A stretch of 8,239 bases of DNA from an uncultured Parasutterella sp. (GCA_900766055.1 CAAFTZ010000001.1:1-8239); one strand, 5' to 3'. Numbered from the stretch's first letter, positions 1 through 6,919 are shown. Numbers and translations are program-made. The notes: generated by a model from the letters alone, not told the origin.

Positions 1-19
1 ATTTTTTAACGATATAAAG

Positions 20-47
20 ACAAAGAAAAAGCAGCCCGAAGGCTGCT
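20..47 (-). terminator. Rho-independent terminator of the small exported protein gene
   Basis: On the minus strand a 7-bp stem (AGCAGCC/GGCTGCT, positions 30-36 and 41-47) closes a UUCG tetraloop and is followed by a T-rich tract (complement of positions 20-29). It lies 16 bases past the stop codon of the 98-residue protein gene. C(UUCG)G is an especially stable loop, so this is a textbook intrinsic terminator. Confidence 0.9.
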
Positions 48-62
48 CGACTCAATTATGAA

Positions 63-359
63 TTAACGGCAGCGATTGTCGCGCTTCTGTTCGATTTCAG
101 AAACGAAGAAGTTGCCTTCACGGTCGATGTCGCCTTCAACCTTAACGCAGGAACCGACGCCGATCTTCTGATCGCGGCGATGATCGATCTTAGTGCGCTG
201 GTCAGCCTTAAATGTCTTACCGCCGATAACCCAGTCACCGTTTCCGGCTGCAGGCATCTGTTCAACCTTGCCGTAGAAGCCGTCGTAGTCGCGGGCAGAA
301 GCTGCGCCCATGATCAGACCGGCAGCAGCAAGGGGAAGTAAAACCTTAACTAATTTCAT
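63..359 (-). CDS. Small exported protein, DUF5666/OB-fold-like, function unknown
   Basis: A 98-residue protein. Residues 1-22 form a Sec signal peptide: a lysine near the start (MKLVK), a hydrophobic stretch VLLPLAAAGLIMGA, and an Ala-Ser-Ala cleavage site before R23. The mature part of about 76 residues alternates short beta-type segments (YGKVEQMP, DWVIGGKTFKAD, VGSCVKVEGDID, FFVSEIEQK). That pattern resembles small DUF5666/OB-fold proteins, but the match is by pattern only. C71 and C97 are the only cysteines and could form a periplasmic disulfide. The start is well supported: AGGAG (complement of 366-370) sits 6 bases before the ATG. The gene appears monocistronic, with its own terminator downstream and the putP terminator upstream. 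A TAGAAT hexamer (complement of 398-403) is a possible -10 box. The target or ligand is unknown. Confidence 0.8.
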   Translation of the reverse strand: MKLVKVLLPLAAAGLIMGAASARDYDGFYGKVEQMPAAGNGDWVIGGKTFKADQRTKIDHRRDQKIGVGSCVKVEGDIDREGNFFVSEIEQKRDNRCR

Positions 360-397
360 TTAAAACTCCTATTTCTTAAATTTTCCTGGTGACGGGG

Positions 398-421
398 ATT
401 CTACGGGGTTACTCCTAATTA
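398..421 (-). promoter_or_regulatory. Possible promoter region of the small exported protein gene
   Basis: Reading the minus strand, TAGAAT (complement of 398-403) could be a -10 box about 39 bases before the start codon. No convincing -35 box lies 16-18 bases upstream. Instead, an 8-bp perfect palindrome CTAATTAG (414-421) occupies that spacer, which could be an operator or chance in AT-rich DNA. Confidence 0.25.
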
Positions 422-461
422 GCCTAGTAAAAAGTGTTCGAATTGAGCGGGGAGACACGGA

Positions 462-491
462 ATGAAACAACTGAAATACTTTGTTTACTAA
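462..491 (+). other. Nine-codon open frame resembling the start of a LysR-type regulator
   Basis: ATG at 462 is preceded by GGGGAG (449-454) and encodes MKQLKYFVY before a TAA at 489. That string resembles the usual opening of LysR-type regulators (for example xLRQLKYFVAV). No LysR helix-turn-helix follows in this frame, and a further stop comes nine codons later. The rest of the 227-base gap (360-586) holds only the flanking promoter and terminator and a weak inverted repeat (491-498 with 526-533). This may be the relic of a lost regulator gene or chance. Confidence 0.2.
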
Positions 492-540
492 AGCCAAGGA
501 AATCAGAAGGTTAAGTAGCAGAAAACTTGGTTTCAGACAG

Positions 541-568
541 AAAAAAAATCGGGCCGAAGCAGCCCGAT
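541..568 (-). terminator. Rho-independent terminator of putP
   Basis: On the minus strand, ATCGGGC and GCCCGAT (positions 562-568 and 548-554) form a perfect 7-bp stem with a 7-base loop. It is followed by an unbroken run of eight T (complement of 541-548, the last overlapping the stem base). It begins 18 bases after the putP stop codon. Confidence 0.92.
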
Positions 569-586
569 CTGTAAGCCGGTTAGAAG

Positions 587-2086
587 TTAAGCAAGCTGCT
601 TTTTAACATCTTCAAGCTTGTGCTGAACTTTGTCGAAAGTTTCGATCATGGTGGCAGAAGGCTTGTTCGGGTCAAGCAGGCTGACCACGATGATGGCAAT
701 GAAGGAGAGCACGAATCCGGGGATGATTTCATACATTCCCCACCATGCGCCCTGATGCCAGACAAGAACCGTCAGAGCACCGACGATAATGCCGACCAAT
801 GCACCGTTGCGGGTGACACCTTTCCAGAGCAAAGAAAGGATGATGATCGGGCCGAAGGAGGCACCGAAACCGCCCCAGGCGTAGCTGACCAAAGAGAGAA
901 CCAGATTGTTCGGATCTGTAGCAATCAAGATTGCGACAGCACTGACGGCAACCACGGTCAAGCGCCCGATCCAGACGAGTTCTCTCTGAGCAGCGTGCGG
1001 ACGAATAAATACGCGGTAGAAGTCTTCTGTCAGAACGGAAGAGCAAACCAGCAGCTGGCAGGAAAGCGTACTCATCACGGCTGCCAGAATAGCGGAGAGC
1101 AGAATGCCGCCGATCCAAGGATTAAACAGTGTCGTAGAAAGAATCATGAAAACGCGTTCATGGTTTTCTGCAACGGCTTTACCAAGATCCGGATGAGCAG
1201 AGAAGAAAGCAGATCCGAAGAAGCCTGCGGCAACGGCGCCGGAGAGCGAGAAGATGAGCCAAATCATGCTGATCTTGCAGGCGCGCGGCATCACAGAAGC
1301 ATTCTTGGCAGCCATAAAGCGAACCAGAATATGCGGCTGACCGAAGTAACCAAGGCCCCAAGCAAGCAGAGAAATCACACCGATGAAGGTCTGACCCTGA
1401 AGCATATTAAGATGTGTCGGATCAACGGATCTGACCTGCTCGACGGTAGCAGAGAAGCCGCCTAAGTCGATCATCACGGCGACCGGTGCGATGATGAGCG
1501 CCAAGCACATCATGGCCGCCTGAATGGTGTCGGTCCAGCTGACGGCAAGGAAACCGCCGAGGAAGACGTAGGCCAGCGTGGCAAAGGTGCCGAAAATCAG
1601 AGCAGTGGGATAAGGAAGGTCTAAGACGATTTCAAAGAGTCGGGCGCTTGCGACCATGCCGGAGGCAGAGTAAATCGCAAAGAAAAGCAGAATCACGACA
1701 GCCGAGATAATGCGCAGCATGCGGGATTTGTCTTCAAAGCGATGAGAGAAGTAATCCGGAAGCGTCAGAGCGTTGTGTGCGGTTTCGGTATAGACGCGAA
1801 GCGGAGCGGCAACGATGAGCCAGTTGGCCAGCGTGCCGAGTGCCAAACCGATGGCGATCCAGGATTCGCAGATACCTGAAAGGAAAACCGCGCCCGGCAG
1901 TCCCATCAGGAGCCATCCGCTCATGTCGGAAGCGCCTACGGACAATGCGGTAACAACAGCGCCTAAACGGCGGCCGCCCAAGATATAGTCATTGAAATTT
2001 TTGGTGTAGCGCCAAGCCACTAAGCCGACGGCCACCATGACGACCAAATAGGCGAAGAAGGTGATTGAGATTGGTGAGAAATTCAT
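587..2086 (-). CDS. putP: Sodium/proline symporter PutP
   Basis: A 499-residue inner-membrane transporter of the sodium:solute symporter family, importing proline with Na+. It matches E. coli PutP (502 residues) over nearly its whole length, including TKNFxDYILGGR, GASDMSGWLLMGLPGAVFLSG, the ALTLPDYF region, GGFLAVSWTDT and LGYFGQPHIL. Residues equivalent to the E. coli sodium ligands are present: D54, S56 and G57 in helix 2, and S339/T340 in the AAVMSTLS segment. About 13 hydrophobic segments are followed by a charged cytoplasmic tail. I chose the ATG at 2086 because it aligns with the E. coli start. An in-frame TTG at 2122 would add 12 residues, but neither start has a clear Shine-Dalgarno site. 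No putA is in the window, so proline could serve as nutrient or osmolyte. moaA lies 116 bases upstream with no terminator between. Confidence 0.95.
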   Translation of the reverse strand: MNFSPISITFFAYLVVMVAVGLVAWRYTKNFNDYILGGRRLGAVVTALSVGASDMSGWLLMGLPGAVFLSGICESWIAIGLALGTLANWLIVAAPLRVYTETAHNALTLPDYFSHRFEDKSRMLRIISAVVILLFFAIYSASGMVASARLFEIVLDLPYPTALIFGTFATLAYVFLGGFLAVSWTDTIQAAMMCLALIIAPVAVMIDLGGFSATVEQVRSVDPTHLNMLQGQTFIGVISLLAWGLGYFGQPHILVRFMAAKNASVMPRACKISMIWLIFSLSGAVAAGFFGSAFFSAHPDLGKAVAENHERVFMILSTTLFNPWIGGILLSAILAAVMSTLSCQLLVCSSVLTEDFYRVFIRPHAAQRELVWIGRLTVVAVSAVAILIATDPNNLVLSLVSYAWGGFGASFGPIIILSLLWKGVTRNGALVGIIVGALTVLVWHQGAWWGMYEIIPGFVLSFIAIIVVSLLDPNKPSATMIETFDKVQHKLEDVKKQLA

Positions 2087-2202
2087 TTTTATGAAAGAAA
2101 CAAAATTTACCTTATGTTTCAATCATAACGAAGGAGGCGAGCTTGAACGGAATCCCAAAAACAAATTATCGAAAAGTCAAGGAAAATCCGAGAGCATTAA
2201 TC
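2087..2202 (-). promoter_or_regulatory. moaA-putP intergenic region with possible putP promoter
   Basis: This 116-base spacer has no hairpin-plus-T-run on the minus strand, so moaA transcripts could read into putP. Possible promoter parts are TATGAT (complement of 2122-2127), a good -10 about 35 bases before the putP ATG but without a good -35, and TTGACT (complement of 2175-2180), a good -35 without a good -10 at the right distance. Neither pair is convincing alone. Confidence 0.3.
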
Positions 2203-3306
2203 CTAACCGCCGATATAAGACATCTCAATTCGTTTGCCGGCCCTGGCTTTGACGGTCTCTTCCGTACGAATTTCGGAGTAGTGTTCGTCTCGAGTGGTCC
2301 AAATTCGTCCGATCGCTTGTTCGATTTCTTCATCCGAGGCGCCGCCGCGGAGCATCTGACGAATATCGAAGCCTTCCGTCGCAAAAAGACATTTGTAAAG
2401 TTTGCCGTCAACAGACAAACGAATACGCGAGCATTCTTTGCAGAAAGGTTCGCTCACAGACGAAATGAATCCGAGCTCACCGCTGCCGTCCTTGTAGCCC
2501 CAGCGAGTGGCGACCTCGCCTGTGTAATTCGGATCTAACGGCTCAATCGGATAAACGCGGTTGATCTCTTCGACGATCTGGCGGGAAGGGATAACATCGT
2601 CAAGCCTCCAGCCGTTGGAGGTGCCGACATCCATGAACTCAATGTAACGGACAATGATGCCGGTGCCTTTGAAATGCTCGGCGATTTTGATGAGTTCTTT
2701 TTCATTGACGCCGCGTTTAACAACGACATTGATCTTGATCGAAGGAATGCCGGCGTCTTTTGCAGCCTGAATGCCCGCAAGCGTCTTCTCAATCGGGAAA
2801 TTGACGTCGTTGAGATCCTTATAGATCTGAGGATCCATGGCATCCAAAGAAACAGTCAGGCGTTTAAGGCCTGCCGCAGCTAAGGATTTTGCTTTTGCGG
2901 ACAATGCGGCTCCGTTCGTCGTCACAGCAACGTCAAGCGGTTTGCCGTTCCAGGTTTTAAGCTTGGAGAGTTCTGCGATCAGGAATTCGATACCTTTTCT
3001 GAGCAGGGGTTCTCCGCCTGTCAGGCGAATTTTTTCGATGCCGTTGGCAGCAAAGATTTTGCCCAATCGAATAATCTCTTCAAAAGAAAGAACTTCGGTG
3101 TGGGAAAGGAAGCAGTGGTCTTTCTCGAATTTTTCCTTCGGCATGCAGTAACGGCAGCGGAAATTACAGCGGTCAGTAATAGAAATTCTGACATCGCGTA
3201 AAGGGCGTCCGCGGGAATCAATCCAGTGCGTATCGTCACGACGGATTTCACCGACCAGCGGGACCGTTTTTGTAGCGGCCTTAATTGGAATAACACGAGA
3301 AGACAT
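2203..3306 (-). CDS. moaA: GTP 3',8-cyclase MoaA (molybdenum cofactor biosynthesis)
   Basis: A 367-residue radical-SAM enzyme that, with MoaC, converts GTP to cyclic pyranopterin monophosphate, the first step of molybdenum cofactor synthesis in the cytoplasm. The N-terminal SAM [4Fe-4S] motif CNFRCRYC supplies C47, C51 and C54. LTGGEPLLRKG is the conserved SAM-binding stretch. The C-terminal cluster motif C-x2-C-x13-C is at C289, C292 and C306. The protein ends in the MoaA-typical Gly-Gly tail (MSYIGG), which is needed for catalysis. It is slightly longer than E. coli MoaA (329 residues) because of an N-terminal extension of about 30 residues. There is no recognisable Shine-Dalgarno before the ATG and no alternative ATG before residue 55, so the start is likely but initiation may be weak. 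No other moa or moe gene lies in the window. It implies a molybdoenzyme somewhere in this genome. Confidence 0.97.
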   Translation of the reverse strand: MSSRVIPIKAATKTVPLVGEIRRDDTHWIDSRGRPLRDVRISITDRCNFRCRYCMPKEKFEKDHCFLSHTEVLSFEEIIRLGKIFAANGIEKIRLTGGEPLLRKGIEFLIAELSKLKTWNGKPLDVAVTTNGAALSAKAKSLAAAGLKRLTVSLDAMDPQIYKDLNDVNFPIEKTLAGIQAAKDAGIPSIKINVVVKRGVNEKELIKIAEHFKGTGIIVRYIEFMDVGTSNGWRLDDVIPSRQIVEEINRVYPIEPLDPNYTGEVATRWGYKDGSGELGFISSVSEPFCKECSRIRLSVDGKLYKCLFATEGFDIRQMLRGGASDEEIEQAIGRIWTTRDEHYSEIRTEETVKARAGKRIEMSYIGG

Positions 3307-3341
3307 GCTTACGGTTTCAATTCGACGAAAAAAGTAGACTG

Positions 3342-3347
3342 ATTATA
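3342..3347 (-). promoter_or_regulatory. -10 box of the moaA promoter
   Basis: The minus strand carries a perfect TATAAT (complement of 3342-3347), 35 bases before the moaA ATG, giving an untranslated leader of about 29 bases. The -35 region at 16-18 bases upstream is poor (AGCAGA-like), which may mean an activator is needed. The leader is too short for a molybdenum-cofactor riboswitch. Confidence 0.5.
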
Positions 3348-3482
3348 AGGACTCCCGCTTAATCTCTGCTGACTTATTTGGGCATCGGAAGACGAATACA
3401 GTTGGCGAAAGCCTTTGAGACTGTTTTCTGAGAAGAAAATTTCCGATTAAACATATCCGATCCTGAAACTTTACCGGCAACG

Positions 3483-3522
3483 CAAAACAAAAAAGCACTG
3501 CAGAACCATTGCTCTGCAGTGC
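3483..3522 (-). terminator. Rho-independent terminator of the FAD-binding oxidoreductase gene
   Basis: A perfect 10-bp stem (GCACTGCAGA at 3495-3504 with TCTGCAGTGC at 3513-3522) and an 8-base loop are followed on the minus strand by TTTTTTGTTTTG. It is 38 bases past the stop codon and cleanly separates this gene from moaA. Confidence 0.95.
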
Positions 3523-3560
3523 AAGCACAACCGGGGAGAGTGGCTGTGAATCGCCGAAAA

Positions 3561-5045
3561 CTAGCCTCTCATCGCTTTAGCTCGAGCCAATGCTTCTCGG
3601 GCGGCGATACGTCCCCATATCACGGCGGCCGTTAATTGAGAACCGTCGAGGTAGTTGTCGTAGAAGATACCGCCGACAGCGTTTCCGGCTCCGTAAAGTC
3701 CGGGAATCGGCTGGCCTTCGGTATTGATGATCTGAGCTTTGGGATTGATCTTCGGACCGCCGAAAGTCGCTGTCATACCGCCGGCAAACATGAAGCCGTA
3801 GAAGGGTGCCTTTTCGATGGTGTAAGGCTTTTCAAGCGTGGTCGGAACAGCAAGTTTGTCGGTTGTACCGTTATGAACGGCAGCGTTGAATTCTTTGACG
3901 GTCTTCTCAAGTGTTTCGACCGGAACGCCCATTTGTTTTGCGAGATCGGCAACAGTATCCGCCTTGTAGATTTCAGCTTTCGCTTTCTGATAGCGCTTGA
4001 TTCTTCTTGCAACGATCGGTTCATCGACAACGCGGGAATCGATAATGATGAAAGCGCGGTTTTCTTTGATCAGCTTCGGCGTATTCTGGCCGACATAGAC
4101 GTAGGTTTGACCTTCGTCGATATAGCGTTTGCCTTGCGGAGTGACGCAAATGCCGAAGTTGACCATGTTCGACGGGTTAGCGCGTGTGGTCGGGTGGATC
4201 GGGCCGGCATGGAACTGATCCATGTTGACGTACTTAGGGAAGAACGGCTGAGTCAGTGTGTAGTTTTCGCCCGTAATGATTGCCGAGCCTCTTAACGGCA
4301 TCCAGGCAACATTGCCGCCCATATAGCGTGTGACCAGGTCTTTGTTGTTGTGGAAACCGCCGGTGCAGATCACAACACCGCCTTTGGCTTTGTAGGTGAC
4401 GGGGCCGTTGGGACCAACAGCTTTTACGCCTGTGCAGTTAAGAGATTCGTCGCGAAGAAGTTCTACGGCTTTGGTACGAGTGTGGATAGGAATATTCAGA
4501 AGCTTGCATTCGTCGAGCATATTGCGAAGCAGCTGGTTTCCGCCCGGAGTTAATTTGCCGCCGACTTCATGGCATCTGCCGAGCATCGGAGCGATCTGAA
4601 CGTCGATCGGTTTCCATTCCATGTGAATTCTGTCCGTGAGCCATTGAACGACATCGGCGCTCTGTTCGGCAAACATTTTGGTGAGAACCGGGTCGCCTCT
4701 ATACATAGAGACTTTCATCAGATCGTTGTAGAAATCTTCGACCGTGTCTTTGATACCGTCACGTTTCTGGACCCAGGTGTTGGTTGCATTGAAGTTGCCT
4801 CCTGCATAAATCGTGTTGCCGAACGGTCCGAACATTTTTTCGAGCACAACCACTTTTGCGCCGAGGTCAGCGGCTTCAATGGCAGTCGTGAGTCCCGCGC
4901 AGCCGGATCCGATCACGACGATGTCATATTCCTGAACGTTCTGATCTGAGGATTTAGCAGCTTCTGCGGCTTCGGCGGTTTTCAGCAAACCGGCAGTACC
5001 GATCGCAGAGAGGACGGAATTTTTGAAGAATTTGCGGCGATTCAT
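3561..5045 (-). CDS. Tat-exported FAD-binding oxidoreductase, fumarate reductase/ketosteroid dehydrogenase superfamily
   Basis: A 494-residue protein. Residues 1-30 are a twin-arginine signal (NRRKFFK, hydrophobic VLSAIGTAGLL, then an Ala-rich cleavage region), so it should be exported folded with FAD. GSGCAG (46-51) with an acidic residue at 69 is the ADP-binding Rossmann motif. The C-terminal GGPKIN, PIPGLYGAGN and WGRIAAREAL stretches form the second FAD-binding half (FAD_binding_2 family). H284 in GPIHPT aligns by eye with the fumarate reductase active-site histidine, but other fumarate-handling residues look replaced: the HHTMGG segment reads TATFGG and the proton-donor arginine appears to be tyrosine. 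It has no CxxCH haem motif, so electrons would come from a separate carrier. The ATG at 5045 has AAAGGAG 5 bases upstream. A TTG start at 5099 would bury the Tat motif and is rejected. It is divergent from a LysR-type gene that probably controls it. The substrate is unknown. Confidence 0.88.
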   Translation of the reverse strand: MNRRKFFKNSVLSAIGTAGLLKTAEAAEAAKSSDQNVQEYDIVVIGSGCAGLTTAIEAADLGAKVVVLEKMFGPFGNTIYAGGNFNATNTWVQKRDGIKDTVEDFYNDLMKVSMYRGDPVLTKMFAEQSADVVQWLTDRIHMEWKPIDVQIAPMLGRCHEVGGKLTPGGNQLLRNMLDECKLLNIPIHTRTKAVELLRDESLNCTGVKAVGPNGPVTYKAKGGVVICTGGFHNNKDLVTRYMGGNVAWMPLRGSAIITGENYTLTQPFFPKYVNMDQFHAGPIHPTTRANPSNMVNFGICVTPQGKRYIDEGQTYVYVGQNTPKLIKENRAFIIIDSRVVDEPIVARRIKRYQKAKAEIYKADTVADLAKQMGVPVETLEKTVKEFNAAVHNGTTDKLAVPTTLEKPYTIEKAPFYGFMFAGGMTATFGGPKINPKAQIINTEGQPIPGLYGAGNAVGGIFYDNYLDGSQLTAAVIWGRIAAREALARAKAMRG

Positions 5046-5219
5046 TTTGACTCCTTTGAGTTCGTTTGAAGAGATTGATGCCAGTTTATTGATGACCAAA
5101 AACCTTCAGTAAAACGCAACTCTAAAATCGCTTAACCCAAGTAAAACTACTGAGGAATATTGAATTTATTGAGCATTAAGTGAAAAATTAAAGAGTAGAT
5201 TTTTGAAATCTCAGGATTA
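5046..5219. promoter_or_regulatory. Divergent promoter and operator region between the flavoprotein and LysR genes
   Basis: This AT-rich 174-base spacer separates divergent genes, the classic LysR arrangement. It contains a 15-bp interrupted palindrome AGATTT-TTG-AAATCT (5197-5211) just before the lysR start. There is also an imperfect 14-bp palindrome TTATTGAGCATTAA (5166-5179), and AGTAAAAC repeated directly 32 bases apart (5108-5115, 5140-5147), flanked by inverted CAGTA (5107-5111) and TACTG (5148-5152). These fit the size and dyad form of LysR-type boxes. No strong -35/-10 pair could be fixed on either strand. Confidence 0.5.
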
Positions 5220-6134
5220 GTGTTGCGAAATATGAGAGATTTGATCCTGGCACAGGAAATATTCTGTGAAGCGGTTCGGCTAAAAAGCTTCTACCAAGGC
5301 GCACGCTCTTCACACATGAGCGAGGAGAAAGCCTCTAGATTGATAGACGAGCTGGAAGCGAAACTTGGACGATCTTTATTTGAGGACAGGAAAAAAGGAA
5401 AACCGACTTCAGTGGGATTGAAGTTATTTCGTCAATGGAGTCCGTCTATTTCTCAGCTCAAACTTCTTTCATCAGACACGGAAGCTTCATCGGATACCTT
5501 GCACTTCGCCTTTCCGTTTACCACCGGAGCCGTGGTGTTTTCGCCGCTGACGACTTTGTTTGCAGAGAGGTATCCCAAGGTTAAATTTGATATTCAGCTT
5601 GCAACGGGTTCCGGTTTGCCGGTTTGGTACAACACCGATCTGCGAGTAGTCCACGATACGTATAGCTACGAAGACGTCAAAGAGTACTTCCTTGCCGATG
5701 CCGTAAGAATCGTTTGCGCTACACCTGTATGGGCTAAAACACACTCGGTTTCTCGGCCGAAGGATTTGGAGAAATACCAGGTCTTTGGTGCTAGAGATGC
5801 CGTAGAGCATCGGAGTGTTCGATTTACGAAAGGAAGCAAGGAAGAGGCCGTTCTTTTTCATCCGCAGATCGTTTGCAGAAATAATCTGGCGTCCCTACAT
5901 TGCGCACTTACCGGAAAAGGAGCCGCGCTTTCTGTCCCTCGATTTTTAGCTCAGTCTTTCCTGAACAGCGGAGAATTGATACGGCTTCTTCCGGATTGGA
6001 ACGTTTCCTCACTGCCGCTGCGAGCAATTACTCCCAACCAAAAACTGGTGAATCCGATTATCGAAGAGTGGGTCAAATATGTTCAGGCGTCCTTGGCGTT
6101 TCAAAGAGAGAATTTCAAATGTCCGGACAAGTAA
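5220..6134 (+). CDS. LysR-type transcriptional regulator (first of a tandem pair)
   Basis: A 304-residue protein with the usual LysR layout. Residues 5-65 form a winged helix-turn-helix (FCEAVRLKSFYQGAR, then a recognition helix, then LIDELEAKLGRSLFED). Residues about 92-295 form a periplasmic-binding-protein-like effector domain, with FSPLTTLFAERYPKVKFDIQL and a segment ending VRIVCATPVW matching the family pattern. The helix-turn-helix is divergent: the common SQPxxSRxI is replaced by MSEEKASRLI. The start is undecided. GTG at 5220 lies only 3 bases after AGGA (5213-5216), TTG at 5223 has ideal spacing, and ATG at 5232 best matches family N-termini. The gene is divergent from the exported flavoprotein, its likely target, and overlaps the next regulator by 16 bases. 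A palindrome at 5197-5211 next to its start suggests autoregulation. The inducer is unknown. Confidence 0.85.
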   Translation: MLRNMRDLILAQEIFCEAVRLKSFYQGARSSHMSEEKASRLIDELEAKLGRSLFEDRKKGKPTSVGLKLFRQWSPSISQLKLLSSDTEASSDTLHFAFPFTTGAVVFSPLTTLFAERYPKVKFDIQLATGSGLPVWYNTDLRVVHDTYSYEDVKEYFLADAVRIVCATPVWAKTHSVSRPKDLEKYQVFGARDAVEHRSVRFTKGSKEEAVLFHPQIVCRNNLASLHCALTGKGAALSVPRFLAQSFLNSGELIRLLPDWNVSSLPLRAITPNQKLVNPIIEEWVKYVQASLAFQRENFKCPDK

Positions 6135-6919
6135 AATTAAGCGACTGGAAGATTTTCGAGGTTTTGGCCGAAAAGGGGAGTTTTCGGAAAGCTTCCGAGG
6201 TCTTGGATCTTGATTCCGCCAACATCAAACGGTCCCTAGATAAACTGGAATCGGCATTGAAGCTGAAGCTCTTTGCCAGATCTCCGCGCGGTCTCAGACT
6301 GACGGAAGACGGCATCTCTTATCAATTCAGGATAAAAGAGCTGATGGCGCCGCTTGAAGTTGAGTTGACTGCACCTGAGCGACGTGTAGTTTCGGTTCAA
6401 TATGATGCAAGAATAAGTTTTTCACGTTTGTTATTGCTCCTTGGCCGTTACAAACAAATCGATTCCGGTTTGGTTTTTGATTGTTCCGGTGATGGCGCTA
6501 AAGCTGAAGACTTTCTTTCCATCCGATTGCAGTCAGGAAAAGAGCTTCAAGGATTCAGACGTTCTGCTGTCATCAGTCCAAGACTTTTGAGTGGAAAATC
6601 AAAGCCTGTCACCTTCAGGCAGTTATCCGATTTTCCTTACGTTGCTTTGCCAAGAGATTTGGATTCCGAGCCATTGAACAGACTAAAGCCGACATTAATC
6701 GTCAACGGAGCCGATGAGGCGATTCGCTCTGCCGTACTAGGCTTGGGCTTTTGTTTTGTCTTTTCGGATAACACAGCTCTTCAGTTGGTTACGGCAGGAT
6801 CATTGCTATTGCTTCCGATTGAGCTTCCGGAAGATGGCTGGAATCTAGAAATTAATTCGTCGTCTAACGAATTAGCTCACTTCTTTACTCATCACCGAAA
6901 TCTCTTGCTTCCTAAGTAA
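6119..6919 (+). CDS. Short LysR-type transcriptional regulator (second of a tandem pair)
   Basis: A 266-residue protein. Residues 6-66 form a LysR-type winged helix-turn-helix: WKIFEVLAEKGSFRKASEVL, a divergent recognition helix DSANIKRSL, then LDKLESALKLKLF and RGLRLTEDG. The remaining 200 or so residues resemble a shortened effector domain. LSDFPYVALP, AIRSAVLGLGFCFV and a Leu-rich end correspond to the second half of LysR effector domains, but the total is 30-40 residues below the usual length of about 300. The ATG at 6119 is inside the end of the preceding gene, a 16-base overlap in another frame, with AGAGAG (6105-6110) upstream. This indicates translational coupling. A longer in-frame start at 5900 would read 73 residues of out-of-frame upstream gene and is rejected. 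It is not a paralog obvious by identity to the first regulator. Its targets may be the flavoprotein or the downstream LeuC-like gene. Confidence 0.8.
   Translation: MSGQVKLSDWKIFEVLAEKGSFRKASEVLDLDSANIKRSLDKLESALKLKLFARSPRGLRLTEDGISYQFRIKELMAPLEVELTAPERRVVSVQYDARISFSRLLLLLGRYKQIDSGLVFDCSGDGAKAEDFLSIRLQSGKELQGFRRSAVISPRLLSGKSKPVTFRQLSDFPYVALPRDLDSEPLNRLKPTLIVNGADEAIRSAVLGLGFCFVFSDNTALQLVTAGSLLLLPIELPEDGWNLEINSSSNELAHFFTHHRNLLLPK

Noticed and set aside
491..533. Inverted repeat AAGCCAAG/CTTGGTTT considered as a terminator
   Set aside because: The 8-bp arms have a mismatch and a 27-base loop with no directly adjacent T-run in the right orientation. The true putP terminator lies at 541-568.
620..1465. 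281-codon open frame on the plus strand
   Set aside because: It lies wholly antisense to putP, has a composition rich in His, Asp, Gln and Asn with no recognisable domain, and is the mirror of a highly conserved transporter gene.
2143..2538. 131-codon plus-strand frame starting with TTG, with AAGGAGG at 2131-2137 at ideal spacing
   Set aside because: Most of it is antisense to the 3' end of moaA and the product matches nothing I recognise. The Shine-Dalgarno match is striking, but the coding part looks like a shadow of moaA.
3636..4295. 219-codon plus-strand frame
   Set aside because: It is antisense to the conserved C-terminal half of the FAD-binding oxidoreductase and has no domain signature.
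5046..5099. 18-residue N-terminal extension of the FAD protein from a TTG start
   Set aside because: It would push the RR motif away from the N-terminus, and the internal ATG at 5045 has a strong AAAGGAG site.
5900..6118. 73-codon extension of the second LysR gene
   Set aside because: It reads the first LysR gene out of frame and gives a Ser/Arg-rich non-family sequence. The LysR helix-turn-helix begins right after the ATG at 6119.
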